Made by a program: the position numbers and the translations under genes | Part shown: positions 1 through 8,774 of the stretch, piece after piece | Layout: every line of letters starts with the position of its first letter | Position numbering within the stretch: position 1 is the first letter of the stretch | Source: Brucella pseudintermedia | GTDB lineage: Bacteria > Pseudomonadota > Alphaproteobacteria > Rhizobiales > Rhizobiaceae | NCBI RefSeq assembly: GCF_008932435.1 | Contig: NZ_WBWE01000002.1 | Span: forward strand, 62,001-126,000 | DNA: 64,000 nucleotides | Reading direction: 5' to 3' | Notes under the pieces: generated by a model | The model's input: the letters and a program-made list of their open reading frames with translations, nothing else | The model's database searches: none | Told to the model about the DNA's origin: nothing

Positions 1-135
1 CTCCCGGCCATTGATGATGACCGTCGCACCGTATTGCGCAAGACCTCGCGCCAGTGCAAAACCGATCCCCTGACTGGAACCGGTAATTAGCGCTATACGA
101 CCTTCCAGATTGAAAAGTCCAAAAGAAGAAGCCAT
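1..135 (-). CDS. SDR-family NAD(P)-dependent oxidoreductase, N-terminal part (cut by window edge)
   Basis: Only the first 45 residues are present; the gene runs off the left edge. The start is an ATG at 135-133 that shares one base with the stop codon of the upstream regulator gene, so the two are translationally coupled. The visible part is a classical short-chain dehydrogenase nucleotide-binding segment, with TGSSQGIG at residues 18-25 after a first beta strand (RIALI). The family oxidises or reduces alcohols, often sugar acids. The gluconate 5-dehydrogenase or 2-keto-3-deoxy-sugar-acid dehydrogenase type would fit this catabolic context, but the substrate-binding half is outside the window. 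The catalytic Tyr-Lys pair cannot be checked. Confidence 0.85.
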   Translation of the reverse strand, partial: MASSFGLFNLEGRIALITGSSQGIGFALARGLAQYGATVIINGRE

Positions 136-842
136 CAGAAAGTTTCCAATTTGAGACCGACGCGGCTGGCCGCCTGCACGATGTGGTGGCGCATCACGTC
201 GCGCGCCTGCAACGGATCACGCGAGTAAATGGCATCCCTGATCGCGGTATGCTCATCGATAGTGATCTCGACAATCTGCTCGAGCACGGCCCGTGCACGC
301 GCAGCGTTGATTGCCTGATTGATGCGTTCGGCGATGAAGCCAAGGACTAGCGGAAAATACTCATTGTGAGTTGCAGAAGCGAGTGCACGATGAAAAGCCA
401 GATCGGCAGCTATACCGGTATCTGTCCATTTTTTTGAACCGCTCATCTCTGCGAGCGCTTCGTTAAGTTGCATCATGTCATGTTCATCGTGATGCACCGC
501 CGCCAGTCCTGCCGCTTCAATCTCGAGCGCCATTCGCAACTGGAAGAGGCTGCGGAAATTTTCGCGATTGCTAAGTGTTTCCGGCTCGATCCGGAGGGCA
601 TGCCGTCTGTCTGGTTCTGTTACGAAAGCTCCGACGCCCTGTCGCGTTTCAACCAAGCCCTCGTTGCGCAACTGGGCAATGGCTTCACGCACAACCGAAC
701 GGCTGACACCGAAGCTTTGAGCAAGATTATGTTCTGTCGGCAGTTTTTGGCCCGGCAACAGAGTACCGTCACCGATCTGCCGCGTAATTTCCGACGCGAT
801 GCGTCCTGGGAGCTGCTCATTGCGTCTGATTTCACCAAACAA
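135..842 (-). CDS. GntR-family transcriptional regulator, FadR/FCD subfamily
   Basis: A 235-residue protein of normal length for FadR-type regulators. Residues about 10-75 form the winged helix-turn-helix (LPTEHNLAQSFGVSRS, then a VRE recognition helix). Residues about 95-225 form the all-helical FCD effector domain, with the usual metal-site residues visible as DLAFH near residue 147, a later EHTAI and a C-terminal MRHHI. The start is a TTG at 842-840 with an AGGGAG about 11 bases upstream; no better ATG exists in frame. It lies between the hydroxyacid dehydrogenase gene and the SDR gene and probably represses the whole catabolic island in response to a pathway acid. Likely operators are listed at 2460 and 5725. 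The effector is unknown. Confidence 0.9.
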   Translation of the reverse strand: MFGEIRRNEQLPGRIASEITRQIGDGTLLPGQKLPTEHNLAQSFGVSRSVVREAIAQLRNEGLVETRQGVGAFVTEPDRRHALRIEPETLSNRENFRSLFQLRMALEIEAAGLAAVHHDEHDMMQLNEALAEMSGSKKWTDTGIAADLAFHRALASATHNEYFPLVLGFIAERINQAINAARARAVLEQIVEITIDEHTAIRDAIYSRDPLQARDVMRHHIVQAASRVGLKLETF

Positions 843-884
843 AACGATAAAGTCTCCCTGATTGCCCGTGCAGCTGATGTGTCG

Positions 885-2327
885 TCAGCCTTTTGAAGAG
901 TCAAGTGAAAGCTGGCATCCGGGGTTCATGATGTTGTCCGGATCGATAATCTGTTTGAGAGCTTCAAGCAGCTTTCGCCGCGCAGGGTCAATGCGCTTCT
1001 CGAAATCGTCCCTTTTCAGACGACCGATGCCGTGCTCGGCGCTGATACTGCCCGCATAACGATCCAGAACAGCATTGATCGTTTCCTTTGCAAGCTTGAT
1101 CTTCCGGTCTTTCGCAACATTATCGAGATTGCTTTCGGGAATGACATTGAGGTGCACATTGCCATCGCCAACATGCCCATAAGAAACTGCAAGACAATCG
1201 GGAAGAACCTGAGCCAGTTCTCGTTCAGCTTCATCAACGAACGATGCCAGTTTTGAAAGCGGAACTGATATGTCCGTGCGCAGGTGCTTGCCGTGTAGTG
1301 CCTGCCCCTCGTTCATCGCCTCCCGGAACATCCAGAGATTTTGACCTTGCGCCCGCGATGACGCGATAGCCCCGTCAAGAACGAGGCCATCCTCCAGTGC
1401 GTGTGCAAGAAACTGTTCCATCAAAGGCGCTATATCGACCAGTCCAGAGCCCGAAATCTCCATCAAGACGTAGGCCGGATATTGTCCAAGGGGTACGGTG
1501 AGTTCCGGCATTGCCTCCTGTGCCAGTATAAAAGCCACCGGCGGCATGAACTCGAATGCAGACATGAGGTCACAGCACTGAACCCGTGCCCGCCGATAAA
1601 GCGCTATGGCATCTTCCAGCGAGTTGAGCCCAAGCAGCGCCGTTTCCACCTTGTCCGGTAAGGGCATCAGTTTGATTGCAACACCCGTTACGATTCCAAG
1701 AATGCCTTCCGCGCCGATAAAAAGCTGCTTCAGATCAATGCCACGATTGTCCTTTCTCAGGGTCGAAAGACCATTGAATATAGTACCGTCAGGCAGAACG
1801 ACCTCCAGCCCAAGGATCAACTCACGTGTCATGCCATAGCGCAACACGTTGACGCCGCCGGCATTGGTGCTGACATTTCCTCCGATACGACAACTCCCCT
1901 GTGCGCCAAGCGCCAGCGGGAAAAACATTCCTTCTGCCGCCAGTTTGTCTTTTAGTTCGGAAAGAATGCAACCAGCGTCGACAACCGCTGAAAAGTCGTC
2001 CGGGTCAATTTTCCGAATGCGGTTCATCCGCTCGAGACTCAAAATGACGAGGTTGTCCTGACCATCTGGTACGCCGCCCTGCACGAGCCCAGTGTTTCCG
2101 CCTTGGGGAATGATCGACAACCCCAGCGAAGCGCAGGCTTTAACTGCGGCAGAGACATCCGCTGTTGAACGCGGCCGGATCACGGCCACCGCTGCGTTCT
2201 CCACATCTCCCGGCCAATCACGACAATAGCCAAGCATGTCGTTTTGCCCGGTCATAACCAGATCGTTGCCCAAAAGAGCAACGAGCTCTGCCTGCCTGTT
2301 TCCGGTCATGTTCCCCGAACCGTGCAT
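885..2327 (-). CDS. FAD-linked 2-hydroxyacid dehydrogenase (GlcD/D2HGDH-like)
   Basis: A 480-residue vanillyl-alcohol-oxidase-fold flavoprotein. The FAD-binding-4 domain spans about residues 40-215 (PQGGNTGLVQGG pyrophosphate loop, then GNVSTNAGG). The FAD-oxidase C-terminal domain follows, with YGHVGDGNVHLN and SAEHGIG near the end; these are the metal and substrate motifs of the D-lactate/D-2-hydroxyglutarate/glycolate dehydrogenase group. It would oxidise a D-2-hydroxy acid to the 2-oxo acid and pass electrons to a carrier. The ATG at 2327 has an AGAGGG four bases upstream. It is the first gene of the minus-strand arm, divergent from the DenD-like operon. The exact substrate cannot be read from sequence; context suggests a sugar-acid intermediate. 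Confidence 0.88.
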   Translation of the reverse strand: MHGSGNMTGNRQAELVALLGNDLVMTGQNDMLGYCRDWPGDVENAAVAVIRPRSTADVSAAVKACASLGLSIIPQGGNTGLVQGGVPDGQDNLVILSLERMNRIRKIDPDDFSAVVDAGCILSELKDKLAAEGMFFPLALGAQGSCRIGGNVSTNAGGVNVLRYGMTRELILGLEVVLPDGTIFNGLSTLRKDNRGIDLKQLFIGAEGILGIVTGVAIKLMPLPDKVETALLGLNSLEDAIALYRRARVQCCDLMSAFEFMPPVAFILAQEAMPELTVPLGQYPAYVLMEISGSGLVDIAPLMEQFLAHALEDGLVLDGAIASSRAQGQNLWMFREAMNEGQALHGKHLRTDISVPLSKLASFVDEAERELAQVLPDCLAVSYGHVGDGNVHLNVIPESNLDNVAKDRKIKLAKETINAVLDRYAGSISAEHGIGRLKRDDFEKRIDPARRKLLEALKQIIDPDNIMNPGCQLSLDSSKG

Positions 2328-2568
2328 TTTACCCTCTTGGCCCTATCGATGTGCAATGCGCTGCCGCCGAAGTACGACAGTTTTTAAGATGCAGCAGGCT
2401 TTTCCGTTTCGTTCCTGTAACGGAACGGAAAAAATTGTTTCCAACGCTTACATATAAGGTTATCAGACAACCCTACAACATGAATCTGTAGGAGACCGGA
2501 TAAGTGTTGTTACAAGCCACGCCCGCATTTTGAGCGACGCTGGCTGCAAGGCAGGGAGGGATTTCTGA
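2328..2568. promoter_or_regulatory. Divergent promoter region of the sugar-acid catabolic island
   Basis: This 241-base spacer drives the hydroxyacid dehydrogenase arm leftward and the DenD-like operon rightward. It contains two symmetrical elements. CGTTCC and GGAACG at 2410-2427 flank a six-base spacer. TTATC-A-GACAA at 2460-2470 matches the TTGTC...GACAA half-sites repeated at 5725-5745. The second is the better candidate for the FadR-type regulator, because that subfamily binds short palindromes of this shape. Neither site has been tested; the assignment is inference from symmetry and position. Confidence 0.5.
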
Positions 2569-3552
2569 ATGCATATCGCAATCATCGGTGCTGCGGGCAT
2601 GGTCGGACGCAAGCTTGCACAGCGTCTTTCAAACGATGGCCATCTCCGGGAAACGCCGATAGAGAAGCTCACGCTTATCGATGTCGTTTCAGCAGAACCT
2701 CCTGTCGGCTTCGCCGCACCGGTTGATACGCTGGCAGCAGATATATCCACCATGGACACCGCGCAGAAGATCGTATCAGGGCGACCTGATGTCATCTTTC
2801 ACCTCGCAGCCATCGTGTCCGGTGAAGCGGAAATCGATTTTGATAAAGGATATCGAATCAATCTGGATGGCACCCGGCATCTGTTTGACGCAATCAGGCT
2901 TGCGCACATTGCCGATGGCTATAAACCCCGCGTGGTTTTCACCTCCTCCATTGCCGTTTTTGGCGCCCCGCTCCCCTACCCGATCCCGGATGAATTCCAC
3001 ACGACTCCGTTGACGAGCTACGGCACGCAGAAGGCAATCAGCGAACTTCTGTTGTCAGACTACACCCGTCGCGGTTTCTTTGATGGCATCGGGATTCGCC
3101 TGCCGACGATCTGCATACGCCCCGGCAAACCGAACAAAGCCGCTTCCGGCTTTTTCTCCAACATTCTTCGCGAACCGCTCTCCGGGCAGGAAGCCGTATT
3201 GCCTGTCCCCGACGATGTCCGTCATTGGCATGCTTCGCCGCGCTCAGCTGTCGGCTTTCTAATTCATGGAGCCACCATCGATACGGAAGCAGTTGGTGCG
3301 CGCCGCAATCTTTCCATGCCGGGTCTCAGTGCCACCGTGGGCGAACAGATCGAGGCGTTGCGCCGCGTAGCGGGGGAAAAAGCCGTCGGCCTCATTCGGC
3401 GCGAACCGGACGAAATGATTATGCGCATGGTCGCTGGCTGGGCTCCCGGTTTTGAAGCAAACCGCGCGCAGGCCCTTGGCTTCACAGCCGAAACATCCTT
3501 TGATGAGATCATTCGCGTTCACATCGAAGATGAAATGGGAGGCAAGATTTGA
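2569..3552 (+). CDS. denD: NAD-dependent epimerase/dehydratase-fold protein, D-erythronate dehydrogenase (DenD)-like
   Basis: A 327-residue extended-SDR protein. The N-terminus has the Rossmann glycine motif GAAGMVGRKLA (residues about 7-17), and residues about 145-155 carry the catalytic SYGTQKA (YxxxK). The late GIRLPTICIRPG and DVRHWHASPRSAV segments match the DenD group, which oxidises D-erythronate at C2 with NAD, and related enzymes acting on other sugar acids. It is the first gene of a plus-strand operon, preceded by a regulatory spacer, and its last codons overlap the next start. In known D-erythronate loci denD sits with otnI, otnK and otnC; here no otnK or otnC is seen, so the real substrate may differ. 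The symbol is tentative. Confidence 0.8.
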   Translation: MHIAIIGAAGMVGRKLAQRLSNDGHLRETPIEKLTLIDVVSAEPPVGFAAPVDTLAADISTMDTAQKIVSGRPDVIFHLAAIVSGEAEIDFDKGYRINLDGTRHLFDAIRLAHIADGYKPRVVFTSSIAVFGAPLPYPIPDEFHTTPLTSYGTQKAISELLLSDYTRRGFFDGIGIRLPTICIRPGKPNKAASGFFSNILREPLSGQEAVLPVPDDVRHWHASPRSAVGFLIHGATIDTEAVGARRNLSMPGLSATVGEQIEALRRVAGEKAVGLIRREPDEMIMRMVAGWAPGFEANRAQALGFTAETSFDEIIRVHIEDEMGGKI

Positions 3553-4430
3553 CACGCAGGATCGCGTTTCTGGGTACCGGCCTGATGGGTTTGCCCATGG
3601 CCAGTCGGCTCCTGGATGCAGGCTTCGACGTAACAGTCTGGAACCGGAACAGCACCAAGTCTGCCCCCCTTGCCAAAAAAGGCGCCAAACTCGCGCAAAC
3701 TGCCGCAAAGGCGGCGGAGGACGCTGATATAGTCATCAGCATGCTGACCGATGGGCCAGCGGTACGTGACGTCCTCTTTGAGCAAGGTGTCGCTGCCGTC
3801 TTGAAAAAAGGCAGCACAGTCATCGACATGAGCTCAATTTCACCAGACTTCGCGCGCGAGCATGCCAAGCGGCTGGGAGCATCATATGTCAATCATATCG
3901 ACGCTCCGGTTTCCGGTGGAGTGGTGGGTGCTCAAGAGGGCACACTCGCAATCATGGCCGGAGGTGATGAAGCAATCATCGTCGGCCTCGCCGATGTGTT
4001 CAAGCCGATGGGACGCCTTACCCGCGTCGGCCCGCCAGGGGCCGGTCAGCTGGCAAAACTCGCCAATCAGCAGATTGTTGCCGTGACCATTGGAGCAATT
4101 GCAGAGGCAATGGTTCTTGTTGAAAAAGGCGGCGGATCGCGTGCTGCATTCCGCGATGCCATTCGTGGGGGATTCTGTGAAAGCCGCATTCTCGAGCTGC
4201 ACGGTAAGCGGATGATTGACCGTGATTTTGAGCCGGGCGGCACATCGCGCATTCAGCTGAAAGACCTCAATTCGATCCTGAAAACCGCAAGCGACCTGTC
4301 TTTGAAATTGCCTTTGACCGAGACCGTACGCGAAGCCTTTGCCGCGTTCGTGGAAGAAGGCGGTGGAGAAAAGGATCATAGCGCCTTGCTTATTCATATC
4401 GAAAAGCTCAACGAAGGCTCTCAAAGCTAG
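3549..4430 (+). CDS. NAD(P)-dependent oxidoreductase, beta-hydroxyacid (3-hydroxyisobutyrate) dehydrogenase family
   Basis: A 293-residue beta-hydroxyacid dehydrogenase. The N-terminal Rossmann domain begins with FLGTGLMGLPMA (residues about 7-18). The family signature DAPVSGGVVGAQEGTLAIM lies near residues 119-137, and the catalytic lysine region appears as GQLAKLANQQ. The C-terminal helical domain is complete. The TTG start at 3549 overlaps the TGA of the upstream gene (TTGA), which indicates translational coupling. Relatives include 3-hydroxyisobutyrate, tartronate semialdehyde, L-threonate (LtnD) and 2-hydroxy-3-keto-glucarate reductases. In this operon a role on a hydroxy- or keto-acid intermediate is likely. 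The substrate is not determinable here. Confidence 0.88.
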   Translation: MTRRIAFLGTGLMGLPMASRLLDAGFDVTVWNRNSTKSAPLAKKGAKLAQTAAKAAEDADIVISMLTDGPAVRDVLFEQGVAAVLKKGSTVIDMSSISPDFAREHAKRLGASYVNHIDAPVSGGVVGAQEGTLAIMAGGDEAIIVGLADVFKPMGRLTRVGPPGAGQLAKLANQQIVAVTIGAIAEAMVLVEKGGGSRAAFRDAIRGGFCESRILELHGKRMIDRDFEPGGTSRIQLKDLNSILKTASDLSLKLPLTETVREAFAAFVEEGGGEKDHSALLIHIEKLNEGSQS

Positions 4431-4461
4431 CGCCCGACCAGCAGTTGCATTGGGAGGTGCA

Positions 4462-5667
4462 ATGAAGATCACAGCAATCGAAACCATCCGCATCGCCGAA
4501 CGGCCAAATCTGTTGTGGGTGGAAGTTCATACAGACGAAGGAATTACCGGCCTCGGCGAAACCTTTTTCATGTCTGAAACGGTCGAATCCTATCTACACG
4601 AATATGTCGCCCCGCGTGTTATGGGCCGTGATCCGCTGCAGATCGATCTGCTGGCCTCTGACCTTGTGGGATATCTCGGTTTCCGTTCAACCGGCGCGGA
4701 AGTGCGCGGCAACTCCGCCTTCGATATCGCCCTTTGGGATTTGTACGGCAAAGCTGCCAATCTACCCATTGCTCAGCTTCTTGGTGGTTTCACCCGCCAA
4801 TCCATTCGCACCTACAATACCTGCGCCGGAACCGAGTATATCAAGAAGGCTACCGGCCAGCAGTCTGCCAATTATGGCCTTGCGAATACGGATACCAGTT
4901 TTGATGATCTGAATGGCTTTCTGCACCGGGCAGACGAATTAGCCCTCTCATTGCTCGAAGAAGGCATAACGGCGATGAAAATCTGGCCGTTCGACATGGC
5001 GGCGGAAAAGACGCGCGGGCAGTACATTTCTCAACCCGATCTTAAGGCGGCATTGCAGCCTTTTGAAAAAATCCGTCACGCAGTCGGTGACCGCATGGAT
5101 ATCATGGTCGAGTTCCATTCCATGTGGCAGCTCTTGCCAGCCATGCAGATCGCCCGTGAACTCGCGCCCTTCAAGACTTTCTGGCATGAAGACCCGATTA
5201 AGATGGACAGTCTTGGCAGCCTCAAGCGTTACGCGGAAGCCAGCATTGCACCTATCTGCGCTTCCGAAACCTTGGGAAGTCGATGGGCATTTCGTGATCT
5301 GCTGGAAACAGGTGTGGCCGGCGTTGTCATGCTTGACTTGAGCTGGTGCGGCGGCCTGTCGGAAGCCCGCAAAATTGCAGCTATGGCCGAAGCTTGGCAT
5401 CTCCCGGTCGCGCCACATGATTGCACGGGACCGGTCGTTCTGTGTGCTTCGACGCATCTTTCGCTCAATGCACCAAATGCCTTGATTCAGGAAAGCGTCC
5501 GCGCGTTCTACAAGACATGGTATCGCGATCTTGTTACCGCCCTGCCTGAAGTCAGCAACGGTATGATTACGGTTCCACCCGGCGCCGGGCTGGGCATGGC
5601 ACTCAACCCCGAAATGGACAAGGCCTATACCGTCAGCCGGAGAAAAACAGATCGATCTAATTTTTGA
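4462..5667 (+). CDS. Mandelate racemase/muconate lactonizing enzyme family protein, probable sugar-acid dehydratase
   Basis: A 401-residue enolase-superfamily enzyme. The ATG at 4462 has a GGGAGG six bases upstream; the open frame extends further upstream but that part overlaps the previous gene. The capping domain (about residues 1-125) is followed by a TIM barrel. Visible active-site elements are KIW with Lys near 173, three acidic metal ligands near E217 (EFHSMW), E243 (HEDP) and E269 (SETLG), and a histidine near 319 in APHDC. This layout suits dehydration of an acid sugar to a 2-keto-3-deoxy acid, the substrate type of the FAH-fold enzyme encoded next. The exact sugar acid is unknown. 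Confidence 0.88.
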   Translation: MKITAIETIRIAERPNLLWVEVHTDEGITGLGETFFMSETVESYLHEYVAPRVMGRDPLQIDLLASDLVGYLGFRSTGAEVRGNSAFDIALWDLYGKAANLPIAQLLGGFTRQSIRTYNTCAGTEYIKKATGQQSANYGLANTDTSFDDLNGFLHRADELALSLLEEGITAMKIWPFDMAAEKTRGQYISQPDLKAALQPFEKIRHAVGDRMDIMVEFHSMWQLLPAMQIARELAPFKTFWHEDPIKMDSLGSLKRYAEASIAPICASETLGSRWAFRDLLETGVAGVVMLDLSWCGGLSEARKIAAMAEAWHLPVAPHDCTGPVVLCASTHLSLNAPNALIQESVRAFYKTWYRDLVTALPEVSNGMITVPPGAGLGMALNPEMDKAYTVSRRKTDRSNF

Positions 5668-5724
5668 GGTCAGGACCATCTTCAAGGCTGGACTCAATTC
5701 TGGACTGCTAATAATAGTACTATT

Positions 5725-5745
5725 GTTGTCAGGCATCCTGACAAC
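5725..5745. promoter_or_regulatory. Perfect inverted repeat, candidate FadR-type operator
   Basis: The nine-base arms GTTGTCAGG and CCTGACAAC are perfect reverse complements separated by CAT. They lie about 40 bases before the start of the FAH-family gene, just after a second perfect palindrome (ATAGTACTAT at 5714-5723). The TTGTC/GACAA outer half-sites recur as TTATC-A-GACAA at 2460-2470 in the divergent promoter. That repetition suggests one regulator controls both sites. The local gap after the dehydratase gene (119 bases) leaves room for an internal promoter serving the FAH and TRAP genes. Confidence 0.55.
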
Positions 5746-5786
5746 ATATGACCCGTGGGAAACGGTCATACATTGGGAGGATATCT

Positions 5787-6956
5787 GTGCAAGACAAGCG
5801 TGAACTGCAAGCATCGGCGATTCTGCCTGAAGACAGCCATTCTGCAATTTTGATAGGCCGCGTTTGGTCGAAGGCAGAAAACGGTCCTTGTCCTGTATTG
5901 GTAAAAAACGGCCATGTGCACGATCTGTCCGGCTTGTCCGCCACGGTTTCGGGTCTTCTGGAGCGCAATTCGCTGATAAGTGAATTGGAAAATACTGATA
6001 GCTTTCCAAGCCTTGGTTCTCTCAACGATTTTCTTTCCGGTGAAAGTGGGCAGTTGTTGGCGCCCATAGATCTGCAATCCATCAAGGCAGCAGGCGTTAC
6101 CTTTGCTGACAGCATGCTGGAACGCGTGATTGAGGAACAGGCTAAAGGCGATCCCTCCCGGGCCCGTGAAATTCGCGAACGTCTGGCGCCGGTTATTGGC
6201 GACAATTTGCGCGGTGTGGTGGCTGGCTCTGAAAAGGCTGCAGAGGTCAAGGCGCTTCTTCAGGAAATGGGCCTTTGGTCACAATATCTGGAAGTGGGTA
6301 TTGGACCCGACGCGGAAATCTTCACCAAATCGCAGCCGATGTCGGCCGTCGGGTGCGGTGCAACTGTCGGCATTCTGCCCATTTCCCAATGGAACAACCC
6401 GGAACCCGAGGTGGTCTTGGTAGTCGCCTCGGATGGACGCATCGTCGGTGCAACTCTTGGCAATGACGTCAATCTTCGAGACGTGGAAGGTCGGTCGGCT
6501 CTGCTGCTCGGCAAGGCTAAAGATAATAATGCCTCCTGCGCTATCGGCCCGTTTATTCGACTGTTCGACAGTCAATTCACCATGGACGTATTGCGCAAGC
6601 TCAAGCTGTCGCTGACAGTTCATGGCGCAGATGGTTTCGAAATGACCGGCGAAAGCCCGATGGAAGCGATCAGCCGCGATCCTGAAAATCTTGCATCACA
6701 GATGATGAACCGCAATCATCAGTATCCAGACGGCGCCGTATTGTTTCTCGGCACCATGTTCGCGCCCGTGAAGGATCGTCGTGGCGCCGGACAGGGCTTC
6801 ACCCACGAAGTCGGCGACCGCGTGGAAATTTCCACGCCGAAGCTCGGGCGTCTCATCAACTGGGTCGATCGGACCGACAAATGTCCTGAATGGACATTCG
6901 GTATCAGGGCGCTGATCCAGAACCTGCAAGCGCGCAATTTGCTCGATAAAGTCTGA
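5787..6956 (+). CDS. Fumarylacetoacetate hydrolase (FAH)-fold family protein
   Basis: A 389-residue protein read from GTG at 5787, chosen because TGGGAGG lies nine bases upstream; the frame is open from 5748 but that earlier ATG has no ribosome site. The C-terminal two thirds (about residues 160-385) is an FAH fold, with NNPEPEVVLVV carrying the acidic metal-ligand pattern and GNDVNLRDVEGRS after it. Long members of this family (about 390 residues) lie in sugar-acid operons and act on 2-keto-3-deoxy or 2,4-diketo-3-deoxy acids as dehydratases or C-C hydrolases. It would act directly after the enolase-superfamily dehydratase. Which of the two reactions it performs cannot be told from sequence. 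Confidence 0.82.
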   Translation: MQDKRELQASAILPEDSHSAILIGRVWSKAENGPCPVLVKNGHVHDLSGLSATVSGLLERNSLISELENTDSFPSLGSLNDFLSGESGQLLAPIDLQSIKAAGVTFADSMLERVIEEQAKGDPSRAREIRERLAPVIGDNLRGVVAGSEKAAEVKALLQEMGLWSQYLEVGIGPDAEIFTKSQPMSAVGCGATVGILPISQWNNPEPEVVLVVASDGRIVGATLGNDVNLRDVEGRSALLLGKAKDNNASCAIGPFIRLFDSQFTMDVLRKLKLSLTVHGADGFEMTGESPMEAISRDPENLASQMMNRNHQYPDGAVLFLGTMFAPVKDRRGAGQGFTHEVGDRVEISTPKLGRLINWVDRTDKCPEWTFGIRALIQNLQARNLLDKV

Positions 6957-6966
6957 GGGCGGATAG

Positions 6967-7491
6967 ATGACGAAAGCCATAGACTTCTTCTACAAGTTAC
7001 TTGGCGCAATTCTCGTCTTCCTCCTTGCCGGCATGGCTATCATGGTCTTCGTCAACGTGATTTTGCGCTATGCCGCAAATTCTGGACTGACCGTATCGGA
7101 AGAACTTGCGCGCTATTTCTTCGTCTGGGTGTCTTTTCTTGGCGCAGTCCTCACCTTCCGCGAAAACAGCCATCTGGGCATCGAGTCGCTCGTTGCCCGC
7201 TTCGGACGGCAGGGGCGCGTTACATGCATGGCGATCAGTTACCTGATTGTTTTGCTCTGTTCCGGAATTTTCTTTTGGGGCACCTGGAAGCAGTTCGATA
7301 TCAACGCCAGCATGGTTGCGCCTGTCACGGGTCTCTCAATGATCTGGGTTTATGGCGTCGGACTGTTTACGGGCGGTGCTATGTTCATCATTGCCGCCGA
7401 ACGCTTCCTGCGTGCTGTCACCGGTCGTCTGACCGATGAGGAAATTGCCACCTTTGCGGGCGAACACTCGCTCGACCATCTGATGGAGTAG
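6967..7491 (+). CDS. TRAP transporter small permease (DctQ-like)
   Basis: A 174-residue inner-membrane protein with four predicted membrane helices (about residues 15-38, 50-70, 85-108, 130-155). It contains the DctQ features NVILRYAANSGLTVSEELARYFFVW in two parts: NVILRY after helix 1, then SEELARYFFVW. It pairs with the large permease encoded five bases downstream to form the sodium-dependent membrane unit of a TRAP importer, fed by the binding protein at 8908. Ten bases separate it from the FAH gene, so it belongs to the catabolic operon. The likely cargo is the sugar acid or related carboxylate the operon degrades. Confidence 0.92.
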   Translation: MTKAIDFFYKLLGAILVFLLAGMAIMVFVNVILRYAANSGLTVSEELARYFFVWVSFLGAVLTFRENSHLGIESLVARFGRQGRVTCMAISYLIVLLCSGIFFWGTWKQFDINASMVAPVTGLSMIWVYGVGLFTGGAMFIIAAERFLRAVTGRLTDEEIATFAGEHSLDHLME

Positions 7492-7496
7492 ACGAC

Positions 7497-8774
7497 ATGA
7501 CGCTTGTAGTATTTGTCGGATCGCTCCTCAGCGCCATGGCTATCGGCGTTCCGATCGCCTTCTCCCTTATGTTCTGTGGTGTCGTTCTCATGTGGTACAT
7601 GGGAATGTTCAATACGCAGATCATCGCCCAGAATATGATTGCTGGCGTGGACTCTTTCACCCTTCTGGCAATCCCCTTTTTCATTCTGGCTGGTGAGCTT
7701 ATGAATTCTGGCGGCTTGTCGCGCCGCATCATTGATTTCGCCATCGCCTGCGTTGGCCATATTCGCGGCGGTCTCGGCGTCGTCGCTATTCTCGCGGCCA
7801 TCATCATGGCCAGCGTATCAGGGTCGGCTGCTGCCGACACTGCAGCACTGGCAACCATTCTGGTCCCCATGATGGCGAAAGCGGGCTACAACATCCCCCG
7901 TTCTGCGGGACTGATGGCAGCCGGCGGCATCATCGCTCCGGTCATCCCGCCATCAATGGCCATGATCGTATTTGGGGTTGCTGCCAACGTATCGATAACG
8001 CAGCTATTCATGGCGGGGATTGTGCCCGGTCTGATGATGGGCATCGCGCTGCTCATCACCTGGCAAATCGTCGTCAGAAAAGACAACCTCAAAGTGCTTC
8101 CCAAGCAGTCCGGCAAAGACCGGCTGCAGGCGACCGGGCGTGCACTCTGGGCGCTCGGCATGCCAGTGATCATTCTTGGCGGCATCCGTATGGGCGTCAT
8201 GACGCCGACAGAAGCGGCCGTGGTGGCCGCAGCCTATGCGCTTTTTGTTGGCATGTTCATCTATCGGGAACTGAAGATTGTCGATCTATACGGCGTCTTC
8301 TTGCGGGCTGCAAAAACGACGTCCGTCATCATGTTTCTCGTCGCGTCGGCTCTGGTGTCGTCCTGGTTGATAACGGCCGCAAATATTCCGGCCGAAATCA
8401 GCAGTTACATCGCGCCTCTGATCGATAGCCCGAAGCTATTGATGTTTGCGATCATGATTCTGGTGCTCATCGTCGGAACGGCACTGGACCTTACGCCGAC
8501 GATCCTCATCCTGACGCCAGTTCTGATGCCGATTGTCAAACAGGCTGGGATTGACCCCGCCTATTTCGGTGTTCTCTTCATCATGAATAACAGCATCGGG
8601 CTTATCACGCCGCCGGTCGGCGTCGTGCTGAATGTGGTGAGCGGTGTCTCAAAGGTGCCGCTTGGAAAAGTGGTCGCCGGCGTCAATCCATTTCTGATTT
8701 CGCAGGTGATCGTACTGCTTCTGCTGGTTCTGTTCCCAAGTCTCGTACTGGTACCCATGAACTGGCTTCACTAG
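7497..8774 (+). CDS. TRAP transporter large permease (DctM-like)
   Basis: A 425-residue polytopic membrane protein, the normal length for DctM, with about twelve hydrophobic segments. Family motifs include SVSGSAAADTAALATILVPMM (read as SVSGSAAADTAAL then ATILVPMM) near residues 100-120, IIAPVIPPSMAMI near 143 and NNSIGLITPPVG near the C-terminus. It is the transport channel of the tripartite ATP-independent periplasmic importer. The start is five bases after the DctQ stop. It is followed by an intergenic palindromic repeat before the binding-protein gene, an unusual interruption within a transporter operon. Confidence 0.95.
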   Translation: MTLVVFVGSLLSAMAIGVPIAFSLMFCGVVLMWYMGMFNTQIIAQNMIAGVDSFTLLAIPFFILAGELMNSGGLSRRIIDFAIACVGHIRGGLGVVAILAAIIMASVSGSAAADTAALATILVPMMAKAGYNIPRSAGLMAAGGIIAPVIPPSMAMIVFGVAANVSITQLFMAGIVPGLMMGIALLITWQIVVRKDNLKVLPKQSGKDRLQATGRALWALGMPVIILGGIRMGVMTPTEAAVVAAAYALFVGMFIYRELKIVDLYGVFLRAAKTTSVIMFLVASALVSSWLITAANIPAEISSYIAPLIDSPKLLMFAIMILVLIVGTALDLTPTILILTPVLMPIVKQAGIDPAYFGVLFIMNNSIGLITPPVGVVLNVVSGVSKVPLGKVVAGVNPFLISQVIVLLLLVLFPSLVLVPMNWLH

